A program made the translations under genes and the position numbers. The notes below the pieces were generated by a model, which saw nothing but the letters and a program-made list of their open reading frames with translations, searched no databases and was not told where the DNA came from. Shown here piece by piece: positions 50,621 to 61,569 of a stretch of 64,000 nt of DNA (the first letter of the stretch is position 1; the number at the start of each line of letters is the position of its first letter). This stretch comes from Halocaridina rubra (lineage: Eukaryota; Arthropoda; Malacostraca; Decapoda; Atyidae): contig JAXCGZ010000096.1 of assembly GCA_037179515.1 (NCBI GenBank), positions 1 through 64,000 of the forward strand. The letters are read 5' to 3'.

Positions 50621-51328
50621 ATTATGATGATTTGATAGCTGTATTGACTGACAAATATGCTAACACGGAGAGAGTGAAGCATGCACTCGTGTTGCAATTG
50701 CTTGATATTCCAAAACCAAAGAATATAGCAAAGAATTTAGATCAGTTCAGATTAGATTATGAAAGAATTTGAAGACTCTGAAGCATTATGTTCCTGATTT
50801 ACAATCTTCCTATTGGTTTATAGCTACTTTATTGCAAAACAAATTAGCTGCTGGGGCCGAAAGATTTATTTTTCAGAAGTTTCAGACCAAATATTTGCTG
50901 TTGATCAGATCAGTACTGGTCTTGCAGACCACATTATGTTCCTTGAAAAAATTCCAGTGTGTGTCAAGTTGCCTGTTAAAGAAATTGGGACAAAACCAAA
51001 GAGTCATACACAAGTGGAGACATCAGCCAAGACTTGGGGAGGAACTTACCCTGTAGGTGTGAAGAGTCAGAAGAGTACATATAAAGCATGTTTGCTGTGT
51101 TCTGTGGAATGACACAGGGCGAAGCACTGGCCAAAGTTTCCAGATGCAACCCCATGTCGAGAGAGATTGACTCAAGTTGGATGATGCTCCAGATGTTTAC
51201 TTATTTGGCATGATGGCAATTGCAAACAAGTTGTTAAGTGCAAATATTGTCACGAAGGGAACCACAATGATATTTTCTGTTACAATAATTTTAGAGAAAG
51301 GTCTCAAAGTGTAACTGAATCAGACACT

Positions 51329-51780
51329 GTGGCTAGTGTAGGTGCTGAGTTGGACAAGTTAGTTTTGAGTAACCAGTGTACTACTACTAAGTATTCTACT
51401 GCTTTAGCTACAGCCCAAGTTACTATCGCTTATAGCAAGACACAGAAGTCTTTAATGACACGTGGTTTCTTTGATCCTGGATCATATATGTCCTTTATCA
51501 CATCCAAGCTTCCAAAGCGGTTGCAGCTAGATACTGTAGAGACGTCAACTAGTTTTAAAGTTTTCATTCGAGCCCCACTGAAGGTAATATTCCTATTGTT
51601 AAGCTCTACATTAAGGGGTGAAGAACGTAGAGGTAGCAGTGGTTGAATATTTACATGACAAGATTACTTCACCTGGTCTTGCTAGAGTTCATAGATTCCT
51701 TCCAGCAGAAGGCATTGAAGTTTGTGATGAAATTACTTCAGATGTCTTCTTGGACATTAAGCTCATGATCGGATGCAACT
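51329..51780 (+). pseudogene. BEL/Pao element, protease region
   Basis: TRGFFDPGSYMSFITSKLPKR resembles the start of the BEL/Pao aspartic protease, but the active-site triad reads Asp-Pro-Gly in place of Asp-Ser/Thr-Gly. A frameshift near 51620 leads on to the region before RT. Confidence 0.65.
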
Positions 51781-53100
51781 TTTTGGTGGAATGGTGAAGC
51801 ATGATAACATTAACACGTTTCAAACACCTGGTGGTTACATTCCGTTTGCTAAAATTCCACCCAGGTTTTTTGATAATTCGAAATCTCCATGTCAGGCCGA
51901 TGTTCTTATTTGTAGGCTGACTGCTAATAATTTCCCTGATGATGTTATGGATATCACTGAGGAGAACAATGAACCTGTTCATAAGTTATGGGAACTTGAA
52001 AGTATAGGTATTAACCCAGCGGTGCCTGCTATTGAAGATGAGTTAGCATATAAGAGGTATGTTGATAGTGTAGAGTACAGGGATGGTCAGTATTTTGTGA
52101 GACTTCCCTGGAAAAGGAAATCCCCGTTCTTACCTAAAAACTATGGAATGGTGTTAGGTCAAGTGCATTCATTGTGGAATAATCTAGCTAAGGTTCCTGG
52201 ATGCTTGGATGAATATGACAAAGTTATTCAGAACCAGTTGAAAAAGAGATTTGTTGAAAGGGTTCCAGATGCTGTAGCATGCCAAAGAACAAATTATATT
52301 CCTCACCATGATATGTTCAAAGATTCAATCATGACGCCACTGTGTATTGTGTATAATTTCAGCACCCGAACAAGCGAAGATAGTCCTTCCTTAAACGACT
52401 GTTTGATTAAAGGCCTTTACTGACAGAAAAGTTGGGTGATGTGTTGTTGAAATTTAGAACTAATGAATTTGCTTTCAGTGCAGATATAAGCAGAGCCCTT
52501 ATGAGGGTAGGATAACAGCATGTTGATCGTGATTTCATTAGATTTTTGTGGTTTAAGGATCCACATAATCCTGATGCTAGACTGGAAACTTACAGGTTTG
52601 TCACTGTGCTATTTGGCAGCACTTCACCATTTTTGTTGATGGAGACATTGGATTATCATTTACAGAGCTCATATAGTCCATTTAGGGATCAACTGCAGTT
52701 GAGACAAAATTGATGCATCTTTATGCTGAGGCTAATGAACAAATGTGTAAAGCCAATATGCCGCTAAGAGAGTGGGTAACCAATAATGAATAGCTCAGAA
52801 GTAAGATCGAAGATGATTTCTTACTTATACTATTTCCATTGCAAACTTCAGTTCTGGATTTGAATTGGAATGTTGATTCAGATTTGCTTAGTCTTAAACC
52901 AGTTAGAGTGACAGTACCTGAAGTTGTTACCAAGCTTAAACTACTGAGTTTAGTTTCAACCATACTTGGCTCATTGTGTTTACTTTCTGCTGTCATTATC
53001 AGAGGGAAAATTCTAATTCAGACTGCCTGGAGGACTAATTTCTCCTGGAATGACCCGTTACCTGACCAATTTCTTGAAGCAAGAAAAAAGAGTTGAGCGA
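51773..53100 (+). pseudogene. BEL/Pao element, reverse transcriptase lacking the catalytic YVDD-type motif
   Basis: RT: YFVRLPWKRKSPFLPKNYGM, YDKVIQNQLKKRFVERVPD, MTPLCIVYNFSTRTSEDSPS, then (after a frame change near 52420) AFSADISRALMRVG with the first catalytic Asp, FLWFKDPHNPDARLETYRF and LDYHLQSSYSPF. The next segment passes directly to LMHLYAEANEQMCKANMPL; the short stretch that should hold the Tyr-Val-Asp catalytic motif is missing. Continues with LDLNWNVDSDLLSLKPVRV and LIQTAWRTNFSWNDPLPDQ. These motifs are characteristic of the BEL/Pao superfamily. Confidence 0.85.
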
Positions 53101-53543
53101 GGAGTTTAGGATGCTTAATAGCTTGACTGTCCCTTGCAATGTAGCAGTGATAGGACAGAATTACAATTTGCACTTTTGTTGTGATAGTTCCATCAAAGCT
53201 TTATAGTTGTGCTGTGTATCTGGTAGGGTACAAAGAAAGTAATTTAGAGATGGCAAAAGTTGAAGTTGCCCCTCTTAAAAGTAAAACCCTTCCTCAGTTA
53301 GAACTCACTTCCATTTGGTTGAGCTTCAAGGTAGCTTGTTATGTTTACAAAGTTTTGAGCGACAACAATATTATACAAACTCTAATTTGGTCAGATAATG
53401 AAGCAGCAATTCAGAGGGTTAGGAACGATAACTTGAACATTGCATATGTGAGGAACAGAGGTACTGATCTTAAAGAAATGTGTAATAATTACCAGATTTT
53501 TTATGTACCTTCTGAGGAAAACCCTGCTGATCTTGTGACTTGA
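53101..53543 (+). pseudogene. BEL/Pao element, RNase H
   Basis: AVYLVGYKESNLEMAKVEVA, LKSKTLPQLELTSIWLSFKV (catalytic Glu region), LIWSDNEAAIQRVRND (Asp) and VPSEENPADLVT at the end. The first Asp (CCDSS, about 53165) is in another frame. It ends with a stop where the linker to integrase should start. Confidence 0.82.
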
Positions 53544-53789
53544 GTCACATTTGAGAAACTGACTTACTACTTCTTTTGGTTTGAAGGTCCTTCATGGTTA
53601 CCTTATGTTAGTTCATGTCCAAAGCAAAAGGACAAAGTTGTTGTTTATGCGATCACAGTAGAATGACAATCAGTTTCTGTTGAATGTATATTTGAAGCTA
53701 GAAAATATTCTTAATAGAACAAGATTTTTAGAGTTACTAAATAAGTTTTCCAGTTCTTAATCAGTTTATTACTGCAATCATCACGTAAT

Positions 53790-55450
53790 AGGGCGGTGAT
53801 GAAAACTATTCCAGAAATTGAGAACGTTGTAACCTTTACAATGTTCTCAACTGATGAATTACCAGAAAATCTTCAGTTACTGCTTAAATTTGAAGATAGA
53901 GGGACAGTTAAGTTTGGTGGCTTATGTAATCTTCTACAGAAGCCAACCACTTTATCTGCTGAATGTTTTGCTCTGATAGGGGATTCGGGTCTCTATTTTG
54001 ATGATTCAGTAGGCTTAGTTAAGTTAAAAGATTGTCTGCAGCACTAATTTAATTGAAAGTGCTAAATACCCTGTATTAATGGCACCCAAAGATTATATCA
54101 GTGTACTCTTTTAGAGGGCACAAGGAGGAGTACAAGATACCCTAGCTGTAGTTTGACGACAGTGTTGGATTCCAAAGGCTAGACAATCAGTCCGGAATGT
54201 GATAAGGTGTGTAACATGCAAAAATGTTGAGGGAAAACCATGCACATATCCTGAGCCTCCCTCCTTGCCCTTGTCTAAGGTTATTTTAAATAGGCCATTT
54301 GAAGTAGTGGGTATAGATTAGGCAGGAACAATATAGACTATCAAGACAGAAGATGGTAACCCTAGGAAGGTGTACATATGTCTTTTCACATGCACATCCA
54401 CAAGAGGTGTTCATATGGACAAAGCTCAAGATAAGACAGCAGGGTCATTATTGTTGATTTTCCGTAGATTCTGTGGGACATGGTCCGTACCAAAACAAGT
54501 AACATCTGATACTGGCACTAATTTTAAAGCAACTTCTAACTTTTTTGAGCAGTATTTTTTTTAATGTGACACCAGGACGGCCCAAAAAAATAAAATAAAA
54601 CAGCCCTCATCGGGCCTGGGCACGAAGAATATATAAAATCAAAGAGAAACAAAGATGGGGAGTGCTGTGACTTGTCAGATATGAAGGGATAATAAGAGAT
54701 GCAGAATGGATATCCAAGAATATTCAGTGTTGATGTAGGCATAGAAAAAGATTGCTAATGATTCACAGATTCAAGAGTATTTTAGTTCCCAGAGTGCTGT
54801 CTGGAAGTTAATATCTCTTACAGCCCTATAGCAAAAGTGGCTTCTATGAGAAAATGATTAGGTTGGTCAAAGTTTGTCTGCATAAGGTATTATATCACAA
54901 GCATGTAAGTTTAGAAGAAAGTCACACAGTTGTTGCAGAAATTCAGTCTCAAATAAAAAAACAGACTCCTTACATATATTGATAGTGACAGGGTCTCTCC
55001 TGAACCATTAACTCCTTCACATTTGCTCTATGGCAGACCTATTGAAGCCATGCCATCTTGAGTGTGATCCAAATCACATGGACCATGATCAAATGCATAA
55101 ACACTTTAGCTCATTATCCTGTATTATTGCTAAGTCTGAGAAGCTGTGGAAACAGAAATATCTGACTAGGGGCTAGTAAGTCAATAGAGCCAAGTAAATT
55201 AAAGGAAGGCGACATTGTTCCAGTACAAGCTGATACTCCTAAAGGAGAACAGCCATTTAGCAGTTGTTAAACTTCGACCAGATTCTGAAGGAGTAGCATA
55301 ATCTGTGGATGTCTACTGCTGGGGTAGTATTGGCACTCGAACTGTTGAGAAATGAATACCACTGGAAATCAGTGAGCCAATAACAAAGCATGAAACTGAT
55401 GCTGTTGACAATGCAGACATTTCAAATAATCCTGCTGATGGAAGTTCCTT
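53790..55450 (+). pseudogene. BEL/Pao element, integrase split by a LINE 3' end
   Basis: Zinc-binding part about 54150-54240 (RQSVRNVIRCVTCKNVEGKPC). Core: VVGID with the first Asp (about 54310), VYICLFTCTSTRGVHM, and QVTSDTGTNFKA with the second Asp (54500-54535). A LINE fragment interrupts at 54550-54760. The core resumes with SAVWKLISLTAL and SGFYEKMIRLVKV, which carries the catalytic Glu (54840-54880). The C-terminal part (SPEPLTPSHLLYGRPIEAMP, 55000-55055; AVVKLRPDSEGVA, 55260-55300) follows in changing frames. 53796-54047 encodes the upstream linker. All three catalytic residues are present, but the frame is broken several times. Confidence 0.82.
54551..54760 (-). mobile_element. Jockey-type LINE 3' end inserted in the BEL integrase
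   Basis: T-run at 54553-54562, then TGTGACACCAGGACGG and CGGGCCTGGGCACGAAGAA, the minus-strand LINE 3' UTR also seen at 13741 and 43900-44130. TAATG occurs at both edges (54562-54566 and 54756-54760) and may be a short target duplication. Confidence 0.65.
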
Positions 55451-55607
55451 GTAATGAGACACTTTCTAGTCTCTGTCCTCAGTGTGCTAGCGAAATTAAA
55501 GCCACGATTGAAAGAAGGGAGCTCATAGATCAAGGACTTTTATAAATATAGTAGAATATTGTGTCGTTCCTACATACAATGTAAATTCCTTTGGCTCACC
55601 CAGAGGA

Positions 55608-56385
55608 TGTCATGAAACGACACATTTTTTGTATAGGAATCAGAATTACTTTAGGTTTTGTAGTGCAGTGGTTGCTTATCGAGTCTTTTGTCTTAAGTGA
55701 AGTTTATTTTTCTGTTACACCACTAACCAATAGTTTATGCATCTTAACCCTTAGTTTAATTCTTTGTACATATTAATACTTAGTGTCATTCTGTGTATAC
55801 ATTTTAATCTTTGCACGAACCTGCACTTTCCAATGTTCATTTGCTCAGATTGGAGAATTATGGGTTGTTTTGTTTATAGTCGGAAGCTGATTTTTTTGCA
55901 CCAAGAACAAGAGGGAAGATGAGGACGCAATGGGTCAATGTAAGTTATTGTAATTTAGTGAGGCTGTTGTTACCAAAACTGCCATTTGAGGGGATGGCAG
56001 CACTATCCCCAAGATTCTACAGCCGTGTCTCCAGCTAGATGAGTAAAGACCATTTATGTATATGTTTCGATAAGCTTTCTTAGATTCTACTGATTTGCCA
56101 GTAAACAGTAGTGTCTGTCTTAGCATTTTCAACATGCATATTTACAGCCTCTTTACATTGTAAGGTGAATGGGATCATTTATGGGTTGTAACTTGTTTAT
56201 TCCTCTAGCTCTGAATGGGGTATAAAGGGCAGAGAAATTCCATTTATTCCCATCAAGTGTTTTTTAGGCTATCTCCATCTCCCCGAGCTGGTCCGACGTC
56301 CTCTCCATCTGTTATTGATAACTTGGGGATTTGGTGACTTTGTCGAAGGAACGTGGACAGAGCGTTAGCCATTTATGTTTCCCCA
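55608..56385 (+). repeat. BEL/Pao element, 3' LTR (about 778 bp)
   Basis: TGTCATGA at 55608 to TTTCCCCA at 56385. LINE sequence resumes directly behind it. Its second part (from 55752) is included in the tandem duplication. Confidence 0.85.
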
Positions 56386-56480
56386 CACTGAATAGTATGT
56401 AGCAGGCACAGTCAAACCAAGGATTTGAGGGAGAAAAAGGTTTGGTAGAGGAAGGGATGTATGCCTCCGTACATACCCTT
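56386..56480 (-). pseudogene. Jockey-like LINE copy 2, endonuclease-side fragment
   Basis: Reads KPFSPSNPWFDCACYI on the minus strand after a small frame adjustment, matching 15960-16045 of copy 1, and continues exactly where 45571 breaks off. It therefore marks the BEL insertion site. A duplicate copy is at 58041-58135. Confidence 0.8.
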
Positions 56481-56546
56481 TGGTTTTAAATATATTGGGA
56501 TATGGAGAAAACTTCTTTTGAAAGTAAAAGGAAGGATTGTGGTATT

Positions 56547-56897
56547 ATTGCATTATAGGACCACCTCTGTTTTCCAATTGAAATAAAGGTTTTCTGCTAG
56601 TTTTTTATGTGTTTTAAGCGAATCTGACCTTCATTTGCTCGGAAATTAGTCCTTCACTCTGAAAAATTAACCGTTAGTTAAAAATCACTTCGAAAAATTA
56701 ACCGTTAGTTAAAAATCACTGGCTTTCTGGTAAGTGAAGAGTTGATGTAGCCGCCCGTTACTCAGTTCCAAATCGCGCACTGAGTTAATGAAATAATGGG
56801 GTTAGGTTAATGGTTAGGTTAGTTCAAACACATAAAAAACTACAAAAAAAAAAAAATTTAATTCAATTGGAAAATAGAGGTGGTCCTATAATGCAAT
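56547..56897. mobile_element. MITE with about 75-bp terminal inverted repeats (copy 1)
   Basis: ATTGCATTATAGGACCACCT at 56547 is inverted at 56897. The arms include CCAATTGAA and an AAAAAACTA/TAGTTTTTT segment. The interior has a tandem CGAAAAATTAACCGTTAGTT motif. No coding capacity. Superfamily not assigned. Confidence 0.75.
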
Positions 56898-57229
56898 TTT
56901 ACCAGGATTGTTAATTCTGACAAGTTTAGGTTAGGTTAAAATATAAGAAGCATACATTCAATATATGGATAGGAGTTTATCTATACTTAAGAGGAAAGAA
57001 AAGTCTTTTAGTGGACACTAAGATGGATTTTACTGTTTGATCCATTTTTGTACATGACCCAAAAACATACACAGGCTAAAATCCTATGAAATAGGAAAAT
57101 TATGAAGTCCAGTCTACAATAAGCAAAAAAATTAAACAGAGAAGAACTGGAAATTGCTGGGGAAAATATTTCATCTGAACCCGTTCCTATCAATGGGGAC
57201 TTAAAAGCTTAATTTTTCTAGTCACTTAT

Positions 57230-57250
57230 GGGGGGGGGGGGGGGGGGGGG
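57230..57250 (+). repeat. Poly-G tract of 21 G
   Basis: A 21-base homopolymer; the duplicate at 58896-58907 has 12. Such runs can form G-quadruplexes and are prone to sequencing error. Confidence 0.9.
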
Positions 57251-58201
57251 CAGAATAATACACACTATCACGAACAAATATCTGGATTGTTCCCATGTCA
57301 AATATTTACTCACGGTCGCACAAAAAGAAAAAGAAAATAGTGAAGCAATTGCACCACATATATTAAGCAATACACATTTATTATGGATAAATAAACCATA
57401 TATATATAGTTTAATTCTTTGTACATATTAATACTTAGTTTCATTCTGTGTATACATTTTAATCTTTGCACGAACCTGCACTTTCCAATGTTCATTTGCT
57501 CAGATTGGAGAATTATGGGTTGTTTTGTTTATAGTCGGAAGCTGATTTTTTTGCACCAAGAACAAGAGGTAAGATGAGGACGCAATGGGTCAATGTAAGT
57601 TATTGTAATTTAGTGAGGCTGTTGTTACCAAAGCTGCCATTTGAGGAGATGGCAGCACTATCCCCAAGATTCTACAGCCGTGTCTCCAGCTAGATGAGTA
57701 AAGACCATTTATGTATATGTTTCGATAAGCTTTCTTAGATTCTACTGATTTGCCAGTAAACAGTAGTGTCTGTCTTAGCATTTTCAACATGCATATTTAC
57801 AGCCTCTTTACATTGTAAGGTGAATGGGATCATTTATGGGTTGTATCTTGTTTATTCCTCTAGCTCTGAATGGGGTATAAAGGGCAGAGAAATTCCATTT
57901 ATTCCCATCAAGTGTTTTTTAGGCTATCTCCATCTCCCCGAGCTGGTCCGACGTCCTCTCCATCTGTTATTGATAACTTGGGGATTTGGTGACTTTGTCG
58001 AAGGAACGCGGACAGAGCGTTAGCCATTTATGTTTCCCCACACTGAATAGTATGTAGCAGGCACAGTCAAACCAAGGATTTGAGGGAGAAAGAGGTTTGG
58101 TAGAGGAAGGGATGTATGCCTCCGTACATACCCTTTGGTTTTAAATATATTGGGATATGGAGAAAACTTCTTTTGAAAGTAAAAGGAAGGATTGTGGTAT
58201 T

Positions 58202-58559
58202 ATTGCATTATAGGACCACCTCTGTTTTCCAATTGAAATAAAGGTTTTCTGCTAGTTTTTTATGTGTTTTAAGCGAATCTGACCTTCATTTGCTCCGGAA
58301 ATTAGTCCTTCACTCTGAAAAATTAACCGTTAGTTAAAAATCACTTCGAAAAATTAACCGTTAGTTAAAAATCACTGGCTTTCTGGTAAGTGAAGAGTTG
58401 CTGTAGCCGCCCGTTACTCAGTTCCAAATCGCGCACTGAGTTAATGAAATAATGGGGTTAGGTTAATTTAGGTTAGGTTAGGTTAGTTCAAAACACATAA
58501 AAAACTACCAAAAAAAAACTTAATTCAATTGGAAAATAGAGGTGGTCCTATAATGCAAT
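58202..58559. mobile_element. MITE (copy 2, by tandem duplication)
   Basis: Same element as 56547-56897, duplicated with its surroundings; it includes GGTTAGGTTAATTTAGGTTAGG (58453-58474 region), a slightly longer (TTAGG)-type run than copy 1. Confidence 0.75.
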
Positions 58560-59063
58560 TTTACCAGGATTGTTAATTCTGACAAGTTTAGGTTAGGTTA
58601 AAATATAAGAAGCATACACTCAATATATGGATAGGAGTTTATCTATACTTAAGAGGAAAGAAAAGTCTTTTAGTGGACACTAAGATGGGTTTTACTGTTT
58701 GATCCATTTTTGTACATGACCCAAAAACATACACAGGCTAAAATCCTATGAAATAGGAAAATTATGAAGTCCAGTCAGTCTACAATAAGCACAAAAATTA
58801 AACAGAGAAGAACTGGAAATTGCTGGGGAAAATATTTCATCTGAACCCGTTCCTATCAATGGGGACTTAAAAGCTTAATTTTTCTAGTCACTTATGGGGG
58901 GGGGGGGCAGAATAATACACACTATCACGAACAAATATCTGGATTGTTCCCATGTCAAATATTTACTCACGGTCGCACAAAAAGAAAAAGAAAATAGTGA
59001 AGCAATTGCACCACATATATTAAGCAATACACATTTATTATGGATAAATAAACCATATATACT

Positions 59064-60306
<1,243 letters not shown>

Positions 60307-60555
60307 TTGCGTGCTCGCGTATGCACCCCTGAATGGTGTTCGAAACCGAGATGTTTCGAGGCCGTGATGAGAAGGCTTCGAATCCCTCTTTGGGCCAAAG
60401 TGAAGCTTTTTCGATGTTAGCCATATTGTGTCGTTGTCGGTGTCACAAGAAAATAAAGTGAATTTCTCCCACTTCACTCGACATTTTTGAAGGTTTATGT
60501 GGCAAGGCTTTGGCCCAATTATGAACAGTTACCTCCACAGACGTTCTTCATAGCA

Positions 60556-60580
60556 ATGGCGGCATCTAGGAAATTACAGG
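60556..60580 (+). CDS. CNOT3: Candidate first coding exon of CNOT3 (CCR4-NOT subunit 3)
   Basis: ATG at 60556 opens MAASRKLQ and the first base of a Gly codon, then GTAGGC at 60581, a plausible splice donor leaving a phase-1 intron. The N-terminus of CNOT3/NOT3 proteins is strongly conserved as M-A-x-x-R-K-L-Q-G, so eight or nine residues fit. CNOT3 is a structural subunit of the CCR4-NOT deadenylase complex, which shortens mRNA poly-A tails in the cytoplasm. CTCCACAG at 60532-60539 could be the acceptor of this exon, or the exon may be the first one. I find no second exon up to 64000, so intron 1 would exceed 3.4 kb. The match is short; it could be chance. Confidence 0.45.
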
Positions 60581-60774
60581 GTAGGCGTATGAGCCATAAA
60601 ACACGAGTTAAATATGACCCTTGGAAGGGTTTTTGTAAGGGAAAGGAAAATCCCCTGTTGACCAATTTGTAAACACAGAAATTTCACTGTGTTGAAGCCG
60701 TCTTCCCTTAGTGCATTCGAATTGTATTGCCTCTTAGACTGCATAGTAACAGGGCTTAGGGTATATGTATGTTC
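60581..60774 (+). other. Possible intron 1 of the candidate CNOT3 gene, unrecognised sequence
   Basis: Follows the candidate donor at 60581. In-frame read-through would end at 60670-60672, so splicing is needed for a real gene. Nothing else is recognised. Confidence 0.3.
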
Positions 60775-61560
60775 TAAAGGTGTTGTTTTTAGTATTCTTT
60801 TACTGGGGTTAAATTGACATTTTGCTTATTCGAGGAAATTGACGGAAACCAGCTGACCTCTCGTACCCTCTTCCCAACAAGCTTCACACTTGGTTTTTTC
60901 CAAGAAGCTTTGGCACTTCACATTGTGTTTGTAAAGAGAGAGTGAATGCTTTTTGCACGGAATGTGTTTTTTTTTATGTCACTTTTACTGGAGGTAACAT
61001 AATATTTTGGTCCCGGGGGGATTTGACGGAAACCATCTGACCTCTCGCACCCATTCCCCAACAAGCTTCACACTCGATTTTTCCATGATGTATTGGCAGC
61101 TTATACCAGTGGTTCCTAACCTTTTTTTTGGCCATGTCCCACCTAAGCATCTAAAATCCTGACCCCCCCCCCCTGTGGCTTACACGCCAGGTATATGCAC
61201 CGTATATATTAACTCGCACACAGACTCACTAGACAAAAATCAATGTTAATAACACATTCTTGAATTACCCCCAATAAAACTCAGATGGCCCCCTTTGGTG
61301 CGTGCGCCCCACGTTGGGAACCATGGGTTTAGACTGTGTTGTGAAGAGATAGAAGCAAGATAGCATTAGTCATAGTATGCCCACTATGTATAGCATTTAC
61401 TTACTGGGGGGTAAGTTGGCATTTTGTAAATAGGGGGGGGGGAAATTGATGGAAATCAGCTAACCTCTCATACCCTCCTCCTAACAAGCCTCATACCCAA
61501 TATTTTCCCATAGCTATTAAGTTCAAGCATAGATTTGTAAAGAGAGAGAGGACTAGAGCT
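60775..61560 (+). repeat. Three-copy diverged local repeat
   Basis: TTACTGG, an interval, then GGAAATTGACGGAAACCAG, TGACCTCTC, CCCAACAAGCTTCACAC and a TTTTCC motif occur near 60800-60925, 60985-61090 and 61400-61520, with AAAGAGAGAG behind the first and third. The copies are clearly diverged. The GAAATTGAC piece looks like an exon start at first sight but the frame hits a stop. A hAT-like MITE sits between copies two and three. Confidence 0.65.
61107..61326. mobile_element. hAT-like MITE (220 bp)
   Basis: Ends CAGTGGTTCC and GGAACCATGG are inverted, the type of tip seen in hAT elements. Flanking 8-bp duplications GCTTATAC (61099-61106) and GTTTAGAC (61327-61334) match at 6 of 8. Sub-terminal TTTTTGGCCATG and GATGGCCCCC also pair roughly. 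No transposase. Confidence 0.7.
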
Positions 61561-61569
61561 TGGATGTAG

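Larger units (their letters stand above)
47018..51310 (+). pseudogene. BEL/Pao element, gag split by a solo LTR
   Basis: The N-terminal part starts at ATG 47018 (MASHKISGRSLSGYRAAVTRK) and with frame changes continues to about 47460 (ERKHDELETNFDQQTNPIFD). Then a 3.15-kb solo LTR interrupts. Gag resumes at 50626 with YDDLIAVLTDKYANTERVKH, followed by a frame change at 50770, and ends with a CCHC knuckle CKYCHEGNHNDIFC (about 51238-51281) preceded by a second, damaged one (CLLC...HRAKH). Frameshifts and stops are present on both sides. Gag would form the particle core. Confidence 0.82.
55752..59063. repeat. Young 1,655-bp tandem duplication
   Basis: 55752-57407 and 57408-59063 are almost identical at a constant offset of 1,655-1,657 bp. 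The unit starts inside the BEL 3' LTR and includes the LINE fragment, a MITE and a poly-G tract. The junction shares only TAG (CCTTAG/TATATAG before TTTAATTC), suggesting microhomology. Differences are a few substitutions, the poly-G length (21 against 12) and a GGTTA-repeat length change. Confidence 0.92.

Noticed and set aside
55935..56135. A conserved 66-codon gene present twice (also 57590-57790)
   Set aside because: It lies inside the BEL LTR, and its second copy is due to the recent tandem duplication, so similarity does not indicate selection.
60831..60860. GAAATTGACGG as second exon of CNOT3
   Set aside because: In the phase set by the first exon it meets a stop at once, and the same motif recurs in two other copies of a local repeat.
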